Shown here: in pieces, positions 46,630 to 55,070 of the stretch
Layout of the letters: each line of letters opens with the position of its first letter
Numbering within the stretch: the first letter of the stretch is position 1
Assembly (NCBI GenBank): GCA_021324155.1
Contig: JAJPJQ010000038.1
Coordinates: 19,904 to 83,903, forward strand
Length of the DNA: 64,000 nt
Direction of reading: 5' to 3'
Source: Pseudomonadota bacterium
GTDB taxonomy: Bacteria; Desulfobacterota; Binatia; UBA9968
The notes under the pieces: generated by a model
Databases searched by the model: none
The model's input: the letters and a program-made list of their open reading frames with translations, nothing else
Told to the model about the DNA's origin: nothing
Translations under genes and position numbers: made by a program

Positions 46630-47412
46630 CTATCTCTTGTATCCGAGGCGGCTCGAGAGACGGCTGCCGCCTTCTGTGATGAGCGGCACGATTTCCTTCT
46701 CAATGCGCTGGGGCGTCAGGCGTTGCGCCGGCCCCGCGATCGCGAGACTCCCCACTACGCCCCGCGTGTAGTCGCGAATCGGCACCGCGACGGAAGCGAC
46801 CTCGTTCATGTACTCGCCGTGGTCGGTCGCGTATCCCGCCCCCGCGACCTCGCGCACCTGCCGCAGCAGGGCGTCGCGGTCGACGATCGTCCGGTCGGTG
46901 AAGCGCGCGAGCTTATCGGGCAGCGCCTCGGCGGCGGCTTCGCCGGCCTCGAACGCGAGATGAACCTTCCCGGGCGCCGTGCAGTGAAGCGGCAGCGTTC
47001 GGCCGACCAGCGATACCAGCCGGATGGGATTCTGCGGCTCGACGAAGTCGAGCGGCACGATCGCCGCGCCTTTTTTGACCGCGACGTAGCAGCTCTCGTC
47101 GGCTGATTTCGCGAGCTCCTCGAGCATTCCTTTCGCCTGCAGCAAGAAGCCCATCTGGTTCACATAGGTCTGGCCGAGCTGAAAACATTTTAGTCCGAGC
47201 CGATAGTTTTCCGTCGCGCGGTTTTGCTCGATGTAACCGCGCGCCTCGAGCGTCGCGAGCAGGCGGAAGACATTGTTCTTGTGGAGCTTCAGCCGCTTGC
47301 TAAGCTCGGTGACCCCGATCTCCTCCGCGTTCTGGTTGAACTGCTCCAGCACATCGAGGGCATGCGACACCGATTGGATCGCATAGTTGGATTTTTCGCG
47401 CCGAATCATCAT
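46630..47412 (-). CDS. IclR-family transcriptional regulator
   Basis: A 260-residue regulator with an N-terminal winged helix-turn-helix (ALDVLEQFNQNAEEIGVTELSKRLKLHKNNVFRLLATLEARGYIEQN) and a C-terminal IclR effector domain (ESCYVAVKKGAAIVPLDFVEPQ, LHCTAPGKVHLA, GYATDHGEYMNEVASVAVPIRD). The family senses small organic acids or aromatics. It is read in the same direction as the downstream Fe-S oxidoreductase and divergently from the Rrf2 gene. An AAAACGTTTT palindrome (47451-47460) lies 38 bases upstream and may be its own operator. Confidence 0.92.
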   Translation of the reverse strand: MMIRREKSNYAIQSVSHALDVLEQFNQNAEEIGVTELSKRLKLHKNNVFRLLATLEARGYIEQNRATENYRLGLKCFQLGQTYVNQMGFLLQAKGMLEELAKSADESCYVAVKKGAAIVPLDFVEPQNPIRLVSLVGRTLPLHCTAPGKVHLAFEAGEAAAEALPDKLARFTDRTIVDRDALLRQVREVAGAGYATDHGEYMNEVASVAVPIRDYTRGVVGSLAIAGPAQRLTPQRIEKEIVPLITEGGSRLSSRLGYKR

Positions 47413-47450
47413 CCCTCCGACAACGCTTGCTCGGATTCCAGCGAAATCAA

Positions 47451-47460
47451 AAAACGTTTT
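47451..47460. promoter_or_regulatory. AAAACGTTTT palindrome between IclR and Rrf2 genes
   Basis: A 10-bp perfect palindrome in the 139-base divergent gap, AT-rich in a GC-rich neighbourhood. It is a candidate operator for either regulator. Confidence 0.3.
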
Positions 47461-47551
47461 AACTTATGCTCCAGCGCGGGCCTTTGTCAATCTCGCCGCC
47501 GACGGGTTTCCAACTTGACGTTCACCGGCGGTCATGTAAATGCTCCATACC

Positions 47552-47986
47552 ATGAAGGTCGGCTCCAAGGGCTACTACGGCATCCTCGCGCTCGTCGACC
47601 TGGCGCAGAACAGCAAAGGACGGCAGCTCGCGCAGGTGAAGGAGATCGCCAAGCGCCAGCGGATACCCGAAGAATACCTAGGTCAAATCATGGTGCTCTT
47701 GAAGCGCGCCAATCTCGTCCACGGAGCGCGCGGCCCGGGCGGAGGCTATCGACTCGCGCGCCCCGCGGAGAAAATCAGCGTGACCGAGGTGCTGAAGGTC
47801 CTCGAAGGTCCGCTGATGGGCGTCGATATCCGAAATCCGCGCGACCGCATGCCCGGCTCTTCGCCAGCGCGCCGGCTGATCGAAGCGTGGACGCGCGCCG
47901 TCGAGAGCGCGGAAAAAATTCTCGAAGAGGTCACCGTCGCCGATCTCTGCAAGCCCGAGGACCGGCCGCAGATGTACTACATCTGA
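47552..47986 (+). CDS. Rrf2-family transcriptional regulator
   Basis: A 144-residue winged-helix regulator: MKVGSKGYYGILALVDLAQ, VKEIAKRQRIPEEYLGQIMVLLKRANLV and GARGPGGGYRLARPAEKISVTEVLKVLEGPL are typical. Classical Fe-S Rrf2 proteins (IscR, NsrR) carry three cysteines in the following loop; here only one cysteine is present (DLCKPED), so an Fe-S cluster of that type is not expected. CymR-like cysteine-metabolism regulators are cluster-free precedents. A weak promoter (TTGACG 47515-47520) ends close to ATG 47552. Confidence 0.88.
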   Translation: MKVGSKGYYGILALVDLAQNSKGRQLAQVKEIAKRQRIPEEYLGQIMVLLKRANLVHGARGPGGGYRLARPAEKISVTEVLKVLEGPLMGVDIRNPRDRMPGSSPARRLIEAWTRAVESAEKILEEVTVADLCKPEDRPQMYYI

Positions 47987-47990
47987 GCAG

Positions 47991-48047
47991 TTTTGAGTTA
48001 TGAGATTTAAGTTTTTAGTTTCGAATTTCAAATTCAAAACTCAATAC
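47991..48047. repeat. AT-rich inverted repeat downstream of Rrf2 gene
   Basis: The core pairs 48017-48027 with 48031-48041 at 10 of 11 positions (AGTTTCGAATT with AATTCAAAACT). Outer TTGAG/CTCAA repeats extend it. It follows the Rrf2 stop by a few bases and precedes the trp promoter, so it may act as the terminator of the Rrf2 transcript. Confidence 0.6.
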
Positions 48048-48058
48048 TTTTCTTCAGC

Positions 48059-48087
48059 TTGACGCGAGCGCTCGGTTACGGTAAAAA
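48059..48087 (+). promoter_or_regulatory. Promoter of the trp leader and trpEG
   Basis: TTGACG (48059-48064) and TAAAAA (48082-48087) are 17 bases apart. The start point falls at about 48094, one base before the leader-peptide ATG, so the trp mRNA would be leaderless. Confidence 0.6.
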
Positions 48088-48094
48088 TGGTGCC

Positions 48095-48166
48095 ATGATT
48101 CGGCTGGAGAAGACCGCGAATGTTTGGTGGCGCCGGCGACTCTTGCGCCGTCTGCCGCTTGGCTAA
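48095..48166 (+). CDS. trpL: trp operon leader peptide
   Basis: A 23-codon ORF with tandem tryptophan codons (TGG TGG at 48125-48130) followed by an Arg/Leu-rich end and TAA. It lies between a promoter and an intrinsic terminator upstream of trpE, the standard layout for ribosome-mediated attenuation. GCTGGAG (48103-48109), before the Trp codons, can pair with CTCCAGC (48168-48174) after the stop, giving the 1:2 stem. The start codon coincides with the predicted transcription start, as in the leaderless trpL known from Sinorhizobium. Confidence 0.8.
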   Translation: MIRLEKTANVWWRRRLLRRLPLG

Positions 48167-48192
48167 GCTCCAGCTTTATTCAGCGATTTTCC

Positions 48193-48230
48193 AAAGGCCA
48201 TAGGCGGACGTCCTATGGCCTTTTTGTTTT
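48193..48230 (+). terminator. Attenuator terminator before trpE
   Basis: A 12-bp stem, AAAGGCCATAGG with its exact complement (48193-48204 and 48212-48223), has a 7-base loop and is followed by a T-rich run (TTTTTGTTTTT). It lies between the Trp-rich leader peptide and trpE, so low charged tRNA-Trp should prevent its formation. Confidence 0.88.
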
Positions 48231-48246
48231 TATCGAACCGTCAGAC

Positions 48247-49752
48247 ATGATGCATCCGTCTTTCGAAGAATTCGCGCGCCTGGCGAAGCAGGGAAACCTG
48301 ATACCGGTTTACCAGGAGCTGCTGATGGACCTCGAGACGCCGCTCTCGTTTTTCCGGCGCCTCGAGCGGGACCGCTACGCCTTTCTGCTTGAAAGTGTTG
48401 AGGGCAGCGAGCGCTGGGCGCGCTACTCGTTTCTCGGCACGCGGCCATACCTCGTCTTCAAGTCGCGCGGCCGGAATATCGAGATCGTCGAAGACGGAAA
48501 GAAACGAACGCTCGCGGCCGACGAGCCGCTGCGCGTTTTGGAACAATTGCTCAAGGAGCAGCGCCCGGTCGCGGTCGACGGCATCCCGCCGTTTTTCGGC
48601 GGCGCGCTCGGCTACGTCGCCTACGACGCGGTCGGAGCTTTCCACCGCATCGCTAACGCGAAGCGCGACCCGCACGGCCTGCCGGAGATTTTTTTCATCT
48701 TCGTCCAGACCCTCGTCGCCTTCGACAACCTGAAGCACACGATCAAGGTCATCGACAATGTGCGCGTGGCCGACGGCACGAATCTGCGGCAGAAATACGA
48801 CGCCGCGGCCGCGCGCATCCGACGCCTCGTTGCCGCGGTCGAGAAAACGGCGCGGAAAACCGAGTCGCGGGAGCTCGCCGCGCCCGAGCGCGAGAAAAAA
48901 TTCCGCTCGAATTTAACCCCGCGCGCTTTCAAAGGCGCGGTCGGCAAGGCGAAGCAATACATCCGGGCGGGCGACATTATTCAGGCGGTGCTCTGCCAGC
49001 GGCTGGAGACCACGACCGAGGCCGATGCCTTCGAGGTATACCGCGCTCTGCGGCTCATCAACCCGTCTCCCTATATGTATTACCTCGAGCTCGAAGGTCT
49101 CCGGGTAATCGGCTCCTCGCCCGAGACGATGGTGCGGCTGACCGGCGACACGATCGAGCTGCGGCCGATCGCCGGCACGCGCCGCCGCGGTACGACAGCA
49201 GACGAGGAGCGCGCGCTCGAGGCCGATCTCCTGGCCGACCCGAAGGAGCGCGCCGAGCACATCATGCTCGTCGATCTGGGCCGCAACGATGTCGGCCGGG
49301 TCGCCGCGATCGGCTCGGTCGAGGTCAACGAGCTGATGGCGATCGAGCGCTACTCGCACGTCATCCACCTCGTCTCCAACGTGCGTGGCAAGCTTGCGCC
49401 GGGAAAAAGCGCCTTCGATCTCTTCGTGTCGACTTTTCCGGCGGGCACGGTTTCCGGCGCGCCGAAGATCCGCGCGATGCAGATCATCGCCGAACTCGAG
49501 CCGGAAAAGCGCGGCCTCTATGCCGGCGCGATCGGCTACTTCGGCTTCAACGGCAATCTCGACACGTGCATCGTCATTCGCACGATCGTCATGCAGGGTA
49601 AGCAAGCGTTCATCAACGCCGGCGCGGGAATCGTCGCCGATTCGGACCCGGAAAGCGAATATCAGGAGACGCTCAACAAGGCGCGCGGCATGCTGAAGGC
49701 GATCGAGCTGGCGGAAAGCTGGAGGAAGGCAAAAGGCAGAATTAAAAAGTAA
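48247..49752 (+). CDS. trpE: Anthranilate synthase component I
   Basis: Makes anthranilate from chorismate with ammonia from TrpG, the first committed step to tryptophan. The 501 residues show the N-terminal feedback site (LLESVEGSERWARYSFLG), IQAVLCQRLETT, RLINPSPYMYYLE, SSPETMVRL, RPIAGTRRRG, HIMLVDLGRNDVGRVA, TFPAGTVSGAPKIRAM and INAGAGIVADSDPE. I start at ATG 48247, after the attenuator; earlier in-frame codons run through the terminator stem. It is followed by trpG after 33 bases. The other trp genes are not in the window. Confidence 0.96.
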   Translation: MMHPSFEEFARLAKQGNLIPVYQELLMDLETPLSFFRRLERDRYAFLLESVEGSERWARYSFLGTRPYLVFKSRGRNIEIVEDGKKRTLAADEPLRVLEQLLKEQRPVAVDGIPPFFGGALGYVAYDAVGAFHRIANAKRDPHGLPEIFFIFVQTLVAFDNLKHTIKVIDNVRVADGTNLRQKYDAAAARIRRLVAAVEKTARKTESRELAAPEREKKFRSNLTPRAFKGAVGKAKQYIRAGDIIQAVLCQRLETTTEADAFEVYRALRLINPSPYMYYLELEGLRVIGSSPETMVRLTGDTIELRPIAGTRRRGTTADEERALEADLLADPKERAEHIMLVDLGRNDVGRVAAIGSVEVNELMAIERYSHVIHLVSNVRGKLAPGKSAFDLFVSTFPAGTVSGAPKIRAMQIIAELEPEKRGLYAGAIGYFGFNGNLDTCIVIRTIVMQGKQAFINAGAGIVADSDPESEYQETLNKARGMLKAIELAESWRKAKGRIKK

Positions 49753-49785
49753 AAAACGAAAGCTTATTTTTTGTCTTTTTCACTT

Positions 49786-50352
49786 ATGATCTTATTGATC
49801 GACAATTACGATTCCTTCACCTACAACCTCTACCACTACCTGGGCGAGCTCGGCGCCGAGGTGAAGGTCTTCCGGAACGACGAGATCTCGCTCGAAGGGA
49901 TCGCCGCGCTCAAACCCGAGAAGATCGTCGTCTCGCCCGGTCCGTGCACGCCCAACGAGGCGGGCATCTCGTGCGACGCGATCCGGCGCTTCGGCCGAAC
50001 GACGCCGATTCTCGGCGTCTGCCTCGGGCATCAGTCGATCGGCGCCGCCTTCGGCGCGGACATCGTCCGCGCGCCGACGCTCATGCACGGAAAATTGTCC
50101 GAGGTGCGGCACGATGCGCGCACGATTTACAAATCGCTCAAAAATCCGTTCGCGGCGATGCGCTACCATTCGCTGGTGATCGATCCGCGGACCTGCCCAT
50201 CGGAGCTCGAAATCAGCGCACGCACCGAAGACGGCGTTATCATGGGCGTGCGCCATCGCTCGCTGCCAATCGAGGGCGTGCAGTTCCACCCTGAATCGAT
50301 TCTCACCGAAGAAGGCAAAAAGCTGCTCGAAAACTTCATCCGAGAGTATTGA
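49786..50352 (+). CDS. trpG: Anthranilate synthase component II (glutamine amidotransferase)
   Basis: Supplies ammonia to TrpE by hydrolysing glutamine; the same type can serve para-aminobenzoate synthase. The 188 residues have the class I amidotransferase triad: the nucleophile in GVCLGHQSIG and the His/Glu pair in GVQFHPESILT, plus IDNYDSFTYNL and VSPGPCTPNEAG. Start ATG 49786 follows an AT-rich spacer (AAAAAAC ... TTTTTTGTCTTTTT) that could form a weak hairpin. No trpD follows; an exported FG-GAP protein gene with its own promoter comes next. Confidence 0.94.
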   Translation: MILLIDNYDSFTYNLYHYLGELGAEVKVFRNDEISLEGIAALKPEKIVVSPGPCTPNEAGISCDAIRRFGRTTPILGVCLGHQSIGAAFGADIVRAPTLMHGKLSEVRHDARTIYKSLKNPFAAMRYHSLVIDPRTCPSELEISARTEDGVIMGVRHRSLPIEGVQFHPESILTEEGKKLLENFIREY

Positions 50353-50360
50353 TTTTCAAC

Positions 50361-50389
50361 TTGTCATTCAATCAGCGATCGCGTATGAT
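50361..50389 (+). promoter_or_regulatory. Promoter of the FG-GAP repeat protein
   Basis: TTGTCA (50361-50366) and TATGAT (50384-50389), 17 bases apart, each match consensus at five of six bases. The start point near 50396 leaves fewer than ten bases before ATG 50404. Confidence 0.65.
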
Positions 50390-50403
50390 CCCCGCGTTTG
50401 TCA

Positions 50404-52908
50404 ATGCACCACCGTTTTTTCAAGATCGCCGCGCTCATCTTCCTCTTCGCTTCCCTTCCCGCAGTGAGTGCCGCGCAACCCATCACTTTCGCCAAAGTGG
50501 TGAGTATAAAGGCCGGAACGGCGGCGCGTTCGATGGCCCTCGGCGATTTCAATCGCGACGGGAAGCCCGACGTCGCCGTCGCGAATTCCAACAGCAAGAC
50601 CGTCACGGTTTTGCTGGGCAACGGGAACGCCACGTTCACGCAATCGGCTAGCATTCCTTTCTCCACAGCTCCGATGTTCCTCGTCGCCGCGGATTTCGAC
50701 GGCGACGGCAAGCTCGATCTCGCGGTCGCCGACAGCAATACGACCGGCAATTGCACAGTCACGATTCTTCTCGGCGGCGGCAACGGGACGTTCTCAAGTC
50801 AGCCGGCTATATCTCTGGGATTGAGCTCTTTTAACTATTCGATGGTCGTCGGCGATTTCGATGGCGACGGCAATCTCGACATTGTCGTAACGAACGATCA
50901 GAGCAACATCGTTTCGATTCTTTTGGGCAATGGCGACGGCACGTTCGCACCGCCCGCGTCGCTGACGCTCCCGAATGAAAACAAGCCTCTGTCGGTCGCG
51001 GTCGGCGACTTCAACCGCGACGGCAATCTCGATCTAGCTTTCGCCGACGGCCACACCGTGCTCGTAACGCCCGGGCTGGGCAACGGCACTTTCGACCCGC
51101 CCGTCGATTTGTTGCAGGGCAGCTCACCGGGGTTCGTGACCGCCGCCGATTTCAACCGCGACGGCATCCCCGATCTCGCGGTCACGAGCCTCAGCAATAA
51201 GAAGGTCGTGATTCGTCTAGGCACCAGCGACGGCACATTTACGGGATCCTCGTTCAACCGCGACGTTCCCGCAATCCCGCAGTTCATCGTGGCCGCCGAC
51301 TTCAACGGCGACGGCAAACTCGACTTGGCGGTAACGCTGGCCGGCAGTTTTCTTTCCGTCTTGCAGGGCACGGGCGACGGCAATTTCAATTCCGGTCAAA
51401 ATCTCGTCGTCAAGGGCGCGTCGTTTTCGGCGGTCGCCGCGGACTTCACCGGCGACGGCAAGCCCGATATTCTTTCCGCCAATTTCCAGACCGGCGGCTT
51501 TTCGCTGCTGACGAACCTCACCGCGTTCGCGCTCGGCGGCGCATTCGGCGGTGCGACGGACTTCGCGATCACGGCGGATCAAAACACCTTCCCGGCGCAC
51601 GCGCCCGAGGCGCTGGCCGTGGGCGACTTCAACCGCGACGGCAAGCTCGATCTGGCGGTCGCGAACAACAGCAGCAATAATGTCTCGGTTCTCCTGGGCG
51701 ACGGGGCGGGCGCGTTTGCGCTCACGGGCGAGTCTCCGGTCGCCGCCGGCGGTGCGCCTAACGGAGTCGCTACGGGCGACTTTAACCGCGACGGCATCCT
51801 CGATCTCGCCGTCGCCAATACCGGTGGGGGCCTGTCTATTTTCATCGGCAACGGCGACGGCACGTTCGACCCGGCCTCGACACCGACCGTTGCGGCGGAC
51901 ACAACGCCTGCCGCCGTCGTCATCGGCGATTTCAACGGCGACGGCAAGCTCGATCTGGCGGTCGCCAACAACGGGAGCGACAACGTTTCCATCCTTGTGG
52001 GCAACGGTGACGGAACATTCCTATCTGCAATCAACACTGGCGTCGGCACAGGTCCGATTGCACTGGCGGCGGGCGATTTCGACCGCGACGGAGTCCCGGA
52101 TTTAGCGGTCGTCAACTCCGGTGGCGGCGTGTCAATTCTGCTCGGCGTGGGCGACGGCAACTTCACGCAGCCTCTGGGATCGCCGTTTGGCGTGGGAACG
52201 ACGCCCTCGGCTGTGGCCATAGGCGATTTCGACGGCGACGGCATTCCCGATCTCGCCGTCGCCAACAGCGGCAGCGGCAACGTCTCCGTTTTGCTCGGGA
52301 ATGGCGACGGCACGTTCGCCGCCGCGGTAAACTTCAGCGTCGGCAGTTCGCCTTCATCGGTCGCCGCCGCCGATTGGGACGGCGACGGCAAGCTCGATCT
52401 CGCGGTCGGAAACGCCGCAGACGACAACGTGTCGATACTTATCGGAGACGGCGACGGCGGCTTTTCCTCCTTTCTCGCGACCGCTTTCGGCTCGCCGTTC
52501 GCGGTCGGGAGCACACCGTCGGCGCTGGTCGCCGGCGACTTCAACCGCGACGGCAAGCTCGATCTCGCGGCAGCGAATGCGGATGGGGACAACGTCTCGA
52601 TTCTCCTCAACACCGCTCCGCCGCCTGTAGTGATCGCGCCGCTCGGCGGCGCGGTATGGACGATCGGCAGCACGCAGACGATCCGCTGGAGCAATGCCGG
52701 CGCCGGGACTACGGTGAATATTTGGCTGTCGCGCGACGGCGGCGCCACCTGGAAAACGATACTTAAGAATTCGCCGAACGACGGCAGCCAGACTTGGAAA
52801 GTGACGAAGCCCGCGACCGTCGGCAATAGCGCTATCATTCGCGTCTGCCCGAACGCCAAAGGCCCCGTCTGCGCGAGCCCGTCAAGCGATCCGTTCATGA
52901 TTCAATAG
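50404..52908 (+). CDS. Secreted FG-GAP/VCBS beta-propeller repeat protein
   Basis: An 834-residue exported protein. A signal peptide (about 1-23, ending AVSAAQ) is followed by 14 copies of a repeat of about 55 residues centred on a calcium-binding loop of the form DFNRDGKLDLAVA, with VSVLLGNGDGTF after it. That number suggests two seven-bladed integrin-like propellers. The C-terminal 95 residues form an Ig-like beta-sandwich (PPVVIAPLGGAVWTIGSTQ ... DPFMIQ) similar to the domain found on surface proteins. It probably acts in adhesion or binding outside the cell. Repeats are nearly identical in DNA over short stretches, so recombination or assembly collapse is possible. Confidence 0.85.
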   Translation: MHHRFFKIAALIFLFASLPAVSAAQPITFAKVVSIKAGTAARSMALGDFNRDGKPDVAVANSNSKTVTVLLGNGNATFTQSASIPFSTAPMFLVAADFDGDGKLDLAVADSNTTGNCTVTILLGGGNGTFSSQPAISLGLSSFNYSMVVGDFDGDGNLDIVVTNDQSNIVSILLGNGDGTFAPPASLTLPNENKPLSVAVGDFNRDGNLDLAFADGHTVLVTPGLGNGTFDPPVDLLQGSSPGFVTAADFNRDGIPDLAVTSLSNKKVVIRLGTSDGTFTGSSFNRDVPAIPQFIVAADFNGDGKLDLAVTLAGSFLSVLQGTGDGNFNSGQNLVVKGASFSAVAADFTGDGKPDILSANFQTGGFSLLTNLTAFALGGAFGGATDFAITADQNTFPAHAPEALAVGDFNRDGKLDLAVANNSSNNVSVLLGDGAGAFALTGESPVAAGGAPNGVATGDFNRDGILDLAVANTGGGLSIFIGNGDGTFDPASTPTVAADTTPAAVVIGDFNGDGKLDLAVANNGSDNVSILVGNGDGTFLSAINTGVGTGPIALAAGDFDRDGVPDLAVVNSGGGVSILLGVGDGNFTQPLGSPFGVGTTPSAVAIGDFDGDGIPDLAVANSGSGNVSVLLGNGDGTFAAAVNFSVGSSPSSVAAADWDGDGKLDLAVGNAADDNVSILIGDGDGGFSSFLATAFGSPFAVGSTPSALVAGDFNRDGKLDLAAANADGDNVSILLNTAPPPVVIAPLGGAVWTIGSTQTIRWSNAGAGTTVNIWLSRDGGATWKTILKNSPNDGSQTWKVTKPATVGNSAIIRVCPNAKGPVCASPSSDPFMIQ

Positions 52909-52915
52909 CCAACTC

Positions 52916-52945
52916 TTGTCATTGCCGTCCCGCTTCGCATAGAAT
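52916..52945 (+). promoter_or_regulatory. Promoter of D-2-hydroxyacid dehydrogenase gene
   Basis: TTGTCA (52916-52921) and TAGAAT (52940-52945) with an 18-base spacer. A CCGGAGG ribosome site lies between it and the TTG start at 52987. Confidence 0.6.
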
Positions 52946-52986
52946 TCTTTCGTTTCACGCTCCCACTTTCTCTTCCGGAGGTTCCC

Positions 52987-53982
52987 TTGGCGGAAAAACC
53001 ATCCGAGCGTTACCGCGTCGCCGTTTTCGACGACTACGAAGGGCTCGCCGAGCGCGCCGAAGCGTACGCAATGCTCACGCAGCGGACCGAAGTTCATGTT
53101 TATCGCGAAAAACTTGACAGCGATGCCGACTTCAAAACCGCGCTCGCGGGCATTCACGCCGTCCTGCTGATGCGCGAGCGCACGCGCTTCGGCGAAAAGC
53201 AGCTCGCGCTCGCCCCGGCGTTGAAGCTCATCTCGCAGACCGGCCGCACGACGGTGCATCTCGATGTCGCCGGCGCGACGAAGCGCGGCATCGCCATCTC
53301 GGTAACGCCGAGCGATACCGGCGGCTCGACCTTCGAGCTCACGACCGCCCTCATTTTTTCGGTGTTGCGGCGCATTCCCGAAGTCGACCGCCGCATGCGC
53401 ACCGAGCGCTGGCCCGCCGTCGCCGGCCACGTTCTGGAAGGAAAAACGCTCGGCGTCATGGGCTTGGGCCGGATCGGATCGCAGGTCGCGCGCATGGCGC
53501 GCCTCTTCAACGCGCGCGTGCTCGCGACCGCAAGAACGCTCACTCCCGAGCGCGCCCGCGAAGCCGGCGCCGAGGCGGTTCCGCTCGAGCGGCTGCTCCG
53601 AGAATCGGACATCATCTCCGTCCACGTGCCGCTGAACGAAAATACCCGCGGCATGATCGGCGCGAAGGAGTTCGCGCTCATGAAGCCGGGCGCGGTTCTC
53701 ATCAACACAGCGCGCGGACCGATCGTCGTCGAGCCGGCGCTGATCGAGGCGCTGAAAAGCGGCAAGCTCTCCGGCGCCGGCCTCGATGTCTACGACCAGG
53801 AGCCGCTGCCGATGGAGCATCCGCTGCGCAAATTGGACAATGTCGTTCTCCTCTCGCACCGCGGCTACGCGACGGAGGAAATCCTCATCGAGCGCTACCA
53901 CCACGCGATGGAGAACATCCTGAATTTCTTCGCGGGCAAAGAGATCAAACTGGTCAATCCGGAAGCGGTCAAGCATGATTGA
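52987..53982 (+). CDS. D-2-hydroxyacid dehydrogenase (NAD-dependent)
   Basis: A 331-residue dehydrogenase of the D-lactate/phosphoglycerate type. The NAD-binding motif is GLGRIGSQVARMA. The catalytic residues are Arg in NTARGPIVV, Glu in LDVYDQEPLP and His in LLSHRGY. The N-terminal FDDYEGLAERA and GRTTVHLDVAGATKRGIAI match a branch annotated as generic D-2-hydroxyacid dehydrogenases. TTG start at 52987 with CCGGAGG seven bases upstream. Two amidohydrolase genes follow on the same strand, which suggests a shared catabolic role. Confidence 0.88.
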   Translation: MAEKPSERYRVAVFDDYEGLAERAEAYAMLTQRTEVHVYREKLDSDADFKTALAGIHAVLLMRERTRFGEKQLALAPALKLISQTGRTTVHLDVAGATKRGIAISVTPSDTGGSTFELTTALIFSVLRRIPEVDRRMRTERWPAVAGHVLEGKTLGVMGLGRIGSQVARMARLFNARVLATARTLTPERAREAGAEAVPLERLLRESDIISVHVPLNENTRGMIGAKEFALMKPGAVLINTARGPIVVEPALIEALKSGKLSGAGLDVYDQEPLPMEHPLRKLDNVVLLSHRGYATEEILIERYHHAMENILNFFAGKEIKLVNPEAVKHD

Positions 53983-54031
53983 CACGCCTGCGGCGCTGGA
54001 CTAAAGGACTAAAAGACGGGAGGGGCGTTTT

Positions 54032-55066
54032 ATGGAAAGCAACGGCCATGAAATTTTAATTTCCGCCGACTCGCACGTGATGGAGCCGCACGATTTGTGG
54101 GAGAAGGGCGTGCCCGAGGCTCTGCGCGCCGACGCGCCGCGCTTCAAGCCGATTCCGGTCGGCGAAAGCTTCCAGAAACATCCCGGCGGCCAGGACCCGC
54201 ACGCGCGCATCAAAGAGATGGAGACCGACGGCCTGAGCGCCGAGGTCCTTTATCCCACGCTCGCGCTGAGCCTCTTCGGGCTCGATGACGCGCGCATGCA
54301 GGAGGCGTGCTTTCGCGTCTACAACGACTGGCTGATAAATTATTGCAGCATCGCGCCCAAGCGCCTGGTCGGAAGCGCTGCGATCTCGCTCTACGACGCC
54401 GACCACGGCATTGCAGAGATGGAGCGCTGCAAAAAGAGCGGCTTGAACGGCGTCACGATCTGGGAAGTGCCGCATCCCGACCTCCCCTTCCATTCCGATC
54501 ATTACAAAAAATTCTGGCAGGCGGCCGCCGACATGGAGATGCCGGTGAGCCTGCATATCCTTACCGGCCACAGCTACTTCAAGGACCCGAGCCGCAGGAA
54601 CGGCGTCGAGCATTATCGCGGCAGCGTGAATCTTAAGCTGCTCGATAACGCGAACGCGCTGTTCGAGCTTCTTTTCTACGGCATCCTAAAACAGCATCCG
54701 AAGCTCAAGATCGTCATCGTCGAGGCGGAGGTCGGCTGGCTGCCGTTCCTGCTGCAGCAGTGGGATTATTACTGGCGCCGCTTTAAGGACAGGAATCCGC
54801 CGCCAATCGACGAGGAGCCGAGCAAATATTTCAACCGCCAGGTCTACGCGACGTTCTTCAACGACACTGTCGGCGGCCATTGCCTCGAGTGGTGGGGCGC
54901 GGACAACTGCATGTGGTCGAACGATTTTCCGCACGAAAACTCGACCTGGCCGAACTCGCGCAAAGTCATCCAGCGCGATCTCGGCGCGCTGCCGCCCGAC
55001 CGCCGCGCGAAGCTCGTGTGTCTGAACGTCGCAAAGCTATACAACCTGGATATTCCGGCCGCCTGA
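54032..55066 (+). CDS. Amidohydrolase_2-family protein (ACMSD-like)
   Basis: A 344-residue TIM-barrel metalloenzyme. The N-terminal ligand motif is D13-x-H15 (SADSHVMEP). Later come VSLHILTGHSYF, IVIVEAEVGWLPFLLQQWDYYW and the late aspartate in WSNDFPHENSTWP. The latter two are typical of the large soil-bacterial branch of amidohydrolase_2. Such proteins are non-oxidative decarboxylases or hydrolases in aromatic breakdown. GGGAGGGG precedes the ATG. It is four bases upstream of a second amidohydrolase, so they form an operon. Confidence 0.85.
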   Translation: MESNGHEILISADSHVMEPHDLWEKGVPEALRADAPRFKPIPVGESFQKHPGGQDPHARIKEMETDGLSAEVLYPTLALSLFGLDDARMQEACFRVYNDWLINYCSIAPKRLVGSAAISLYDADHGIAEMERCKKSGLNGVTIWEVPHPDLPFHSDHYKKFWQAAADMEMPVSLHILTGHSYFKDPSRRNGVEHYRGSVNLKLLDNANALFELLFYGILKQHPKLKIVIVEAEVGWLPFLLQQWDYYWRRFKDRNPPPIDEEPSKYFNRQVYATFFNDTVGGHCLEWWGADNCMWSNDFPHENSTWPNSRKVIQRDLGALPPDRRAKLVCLNVAKLYNLDIPAA

Positions 55067-55070
55067 GGAA

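Noticed and set aside
48124..48246. N-terminal extension of trpE back to 48124
   Set aside because: These codons run through the leader peptide and the attenuator stem; TrpE homology starts at 48247.
50500..52620. CRISPR-like periodic repeats
   Set aside because: The periodic DNA is the coding sequence of FG-GAP repeats about 150-180 bases apart with codon-level variation; there are no short spacers and no cas genes.
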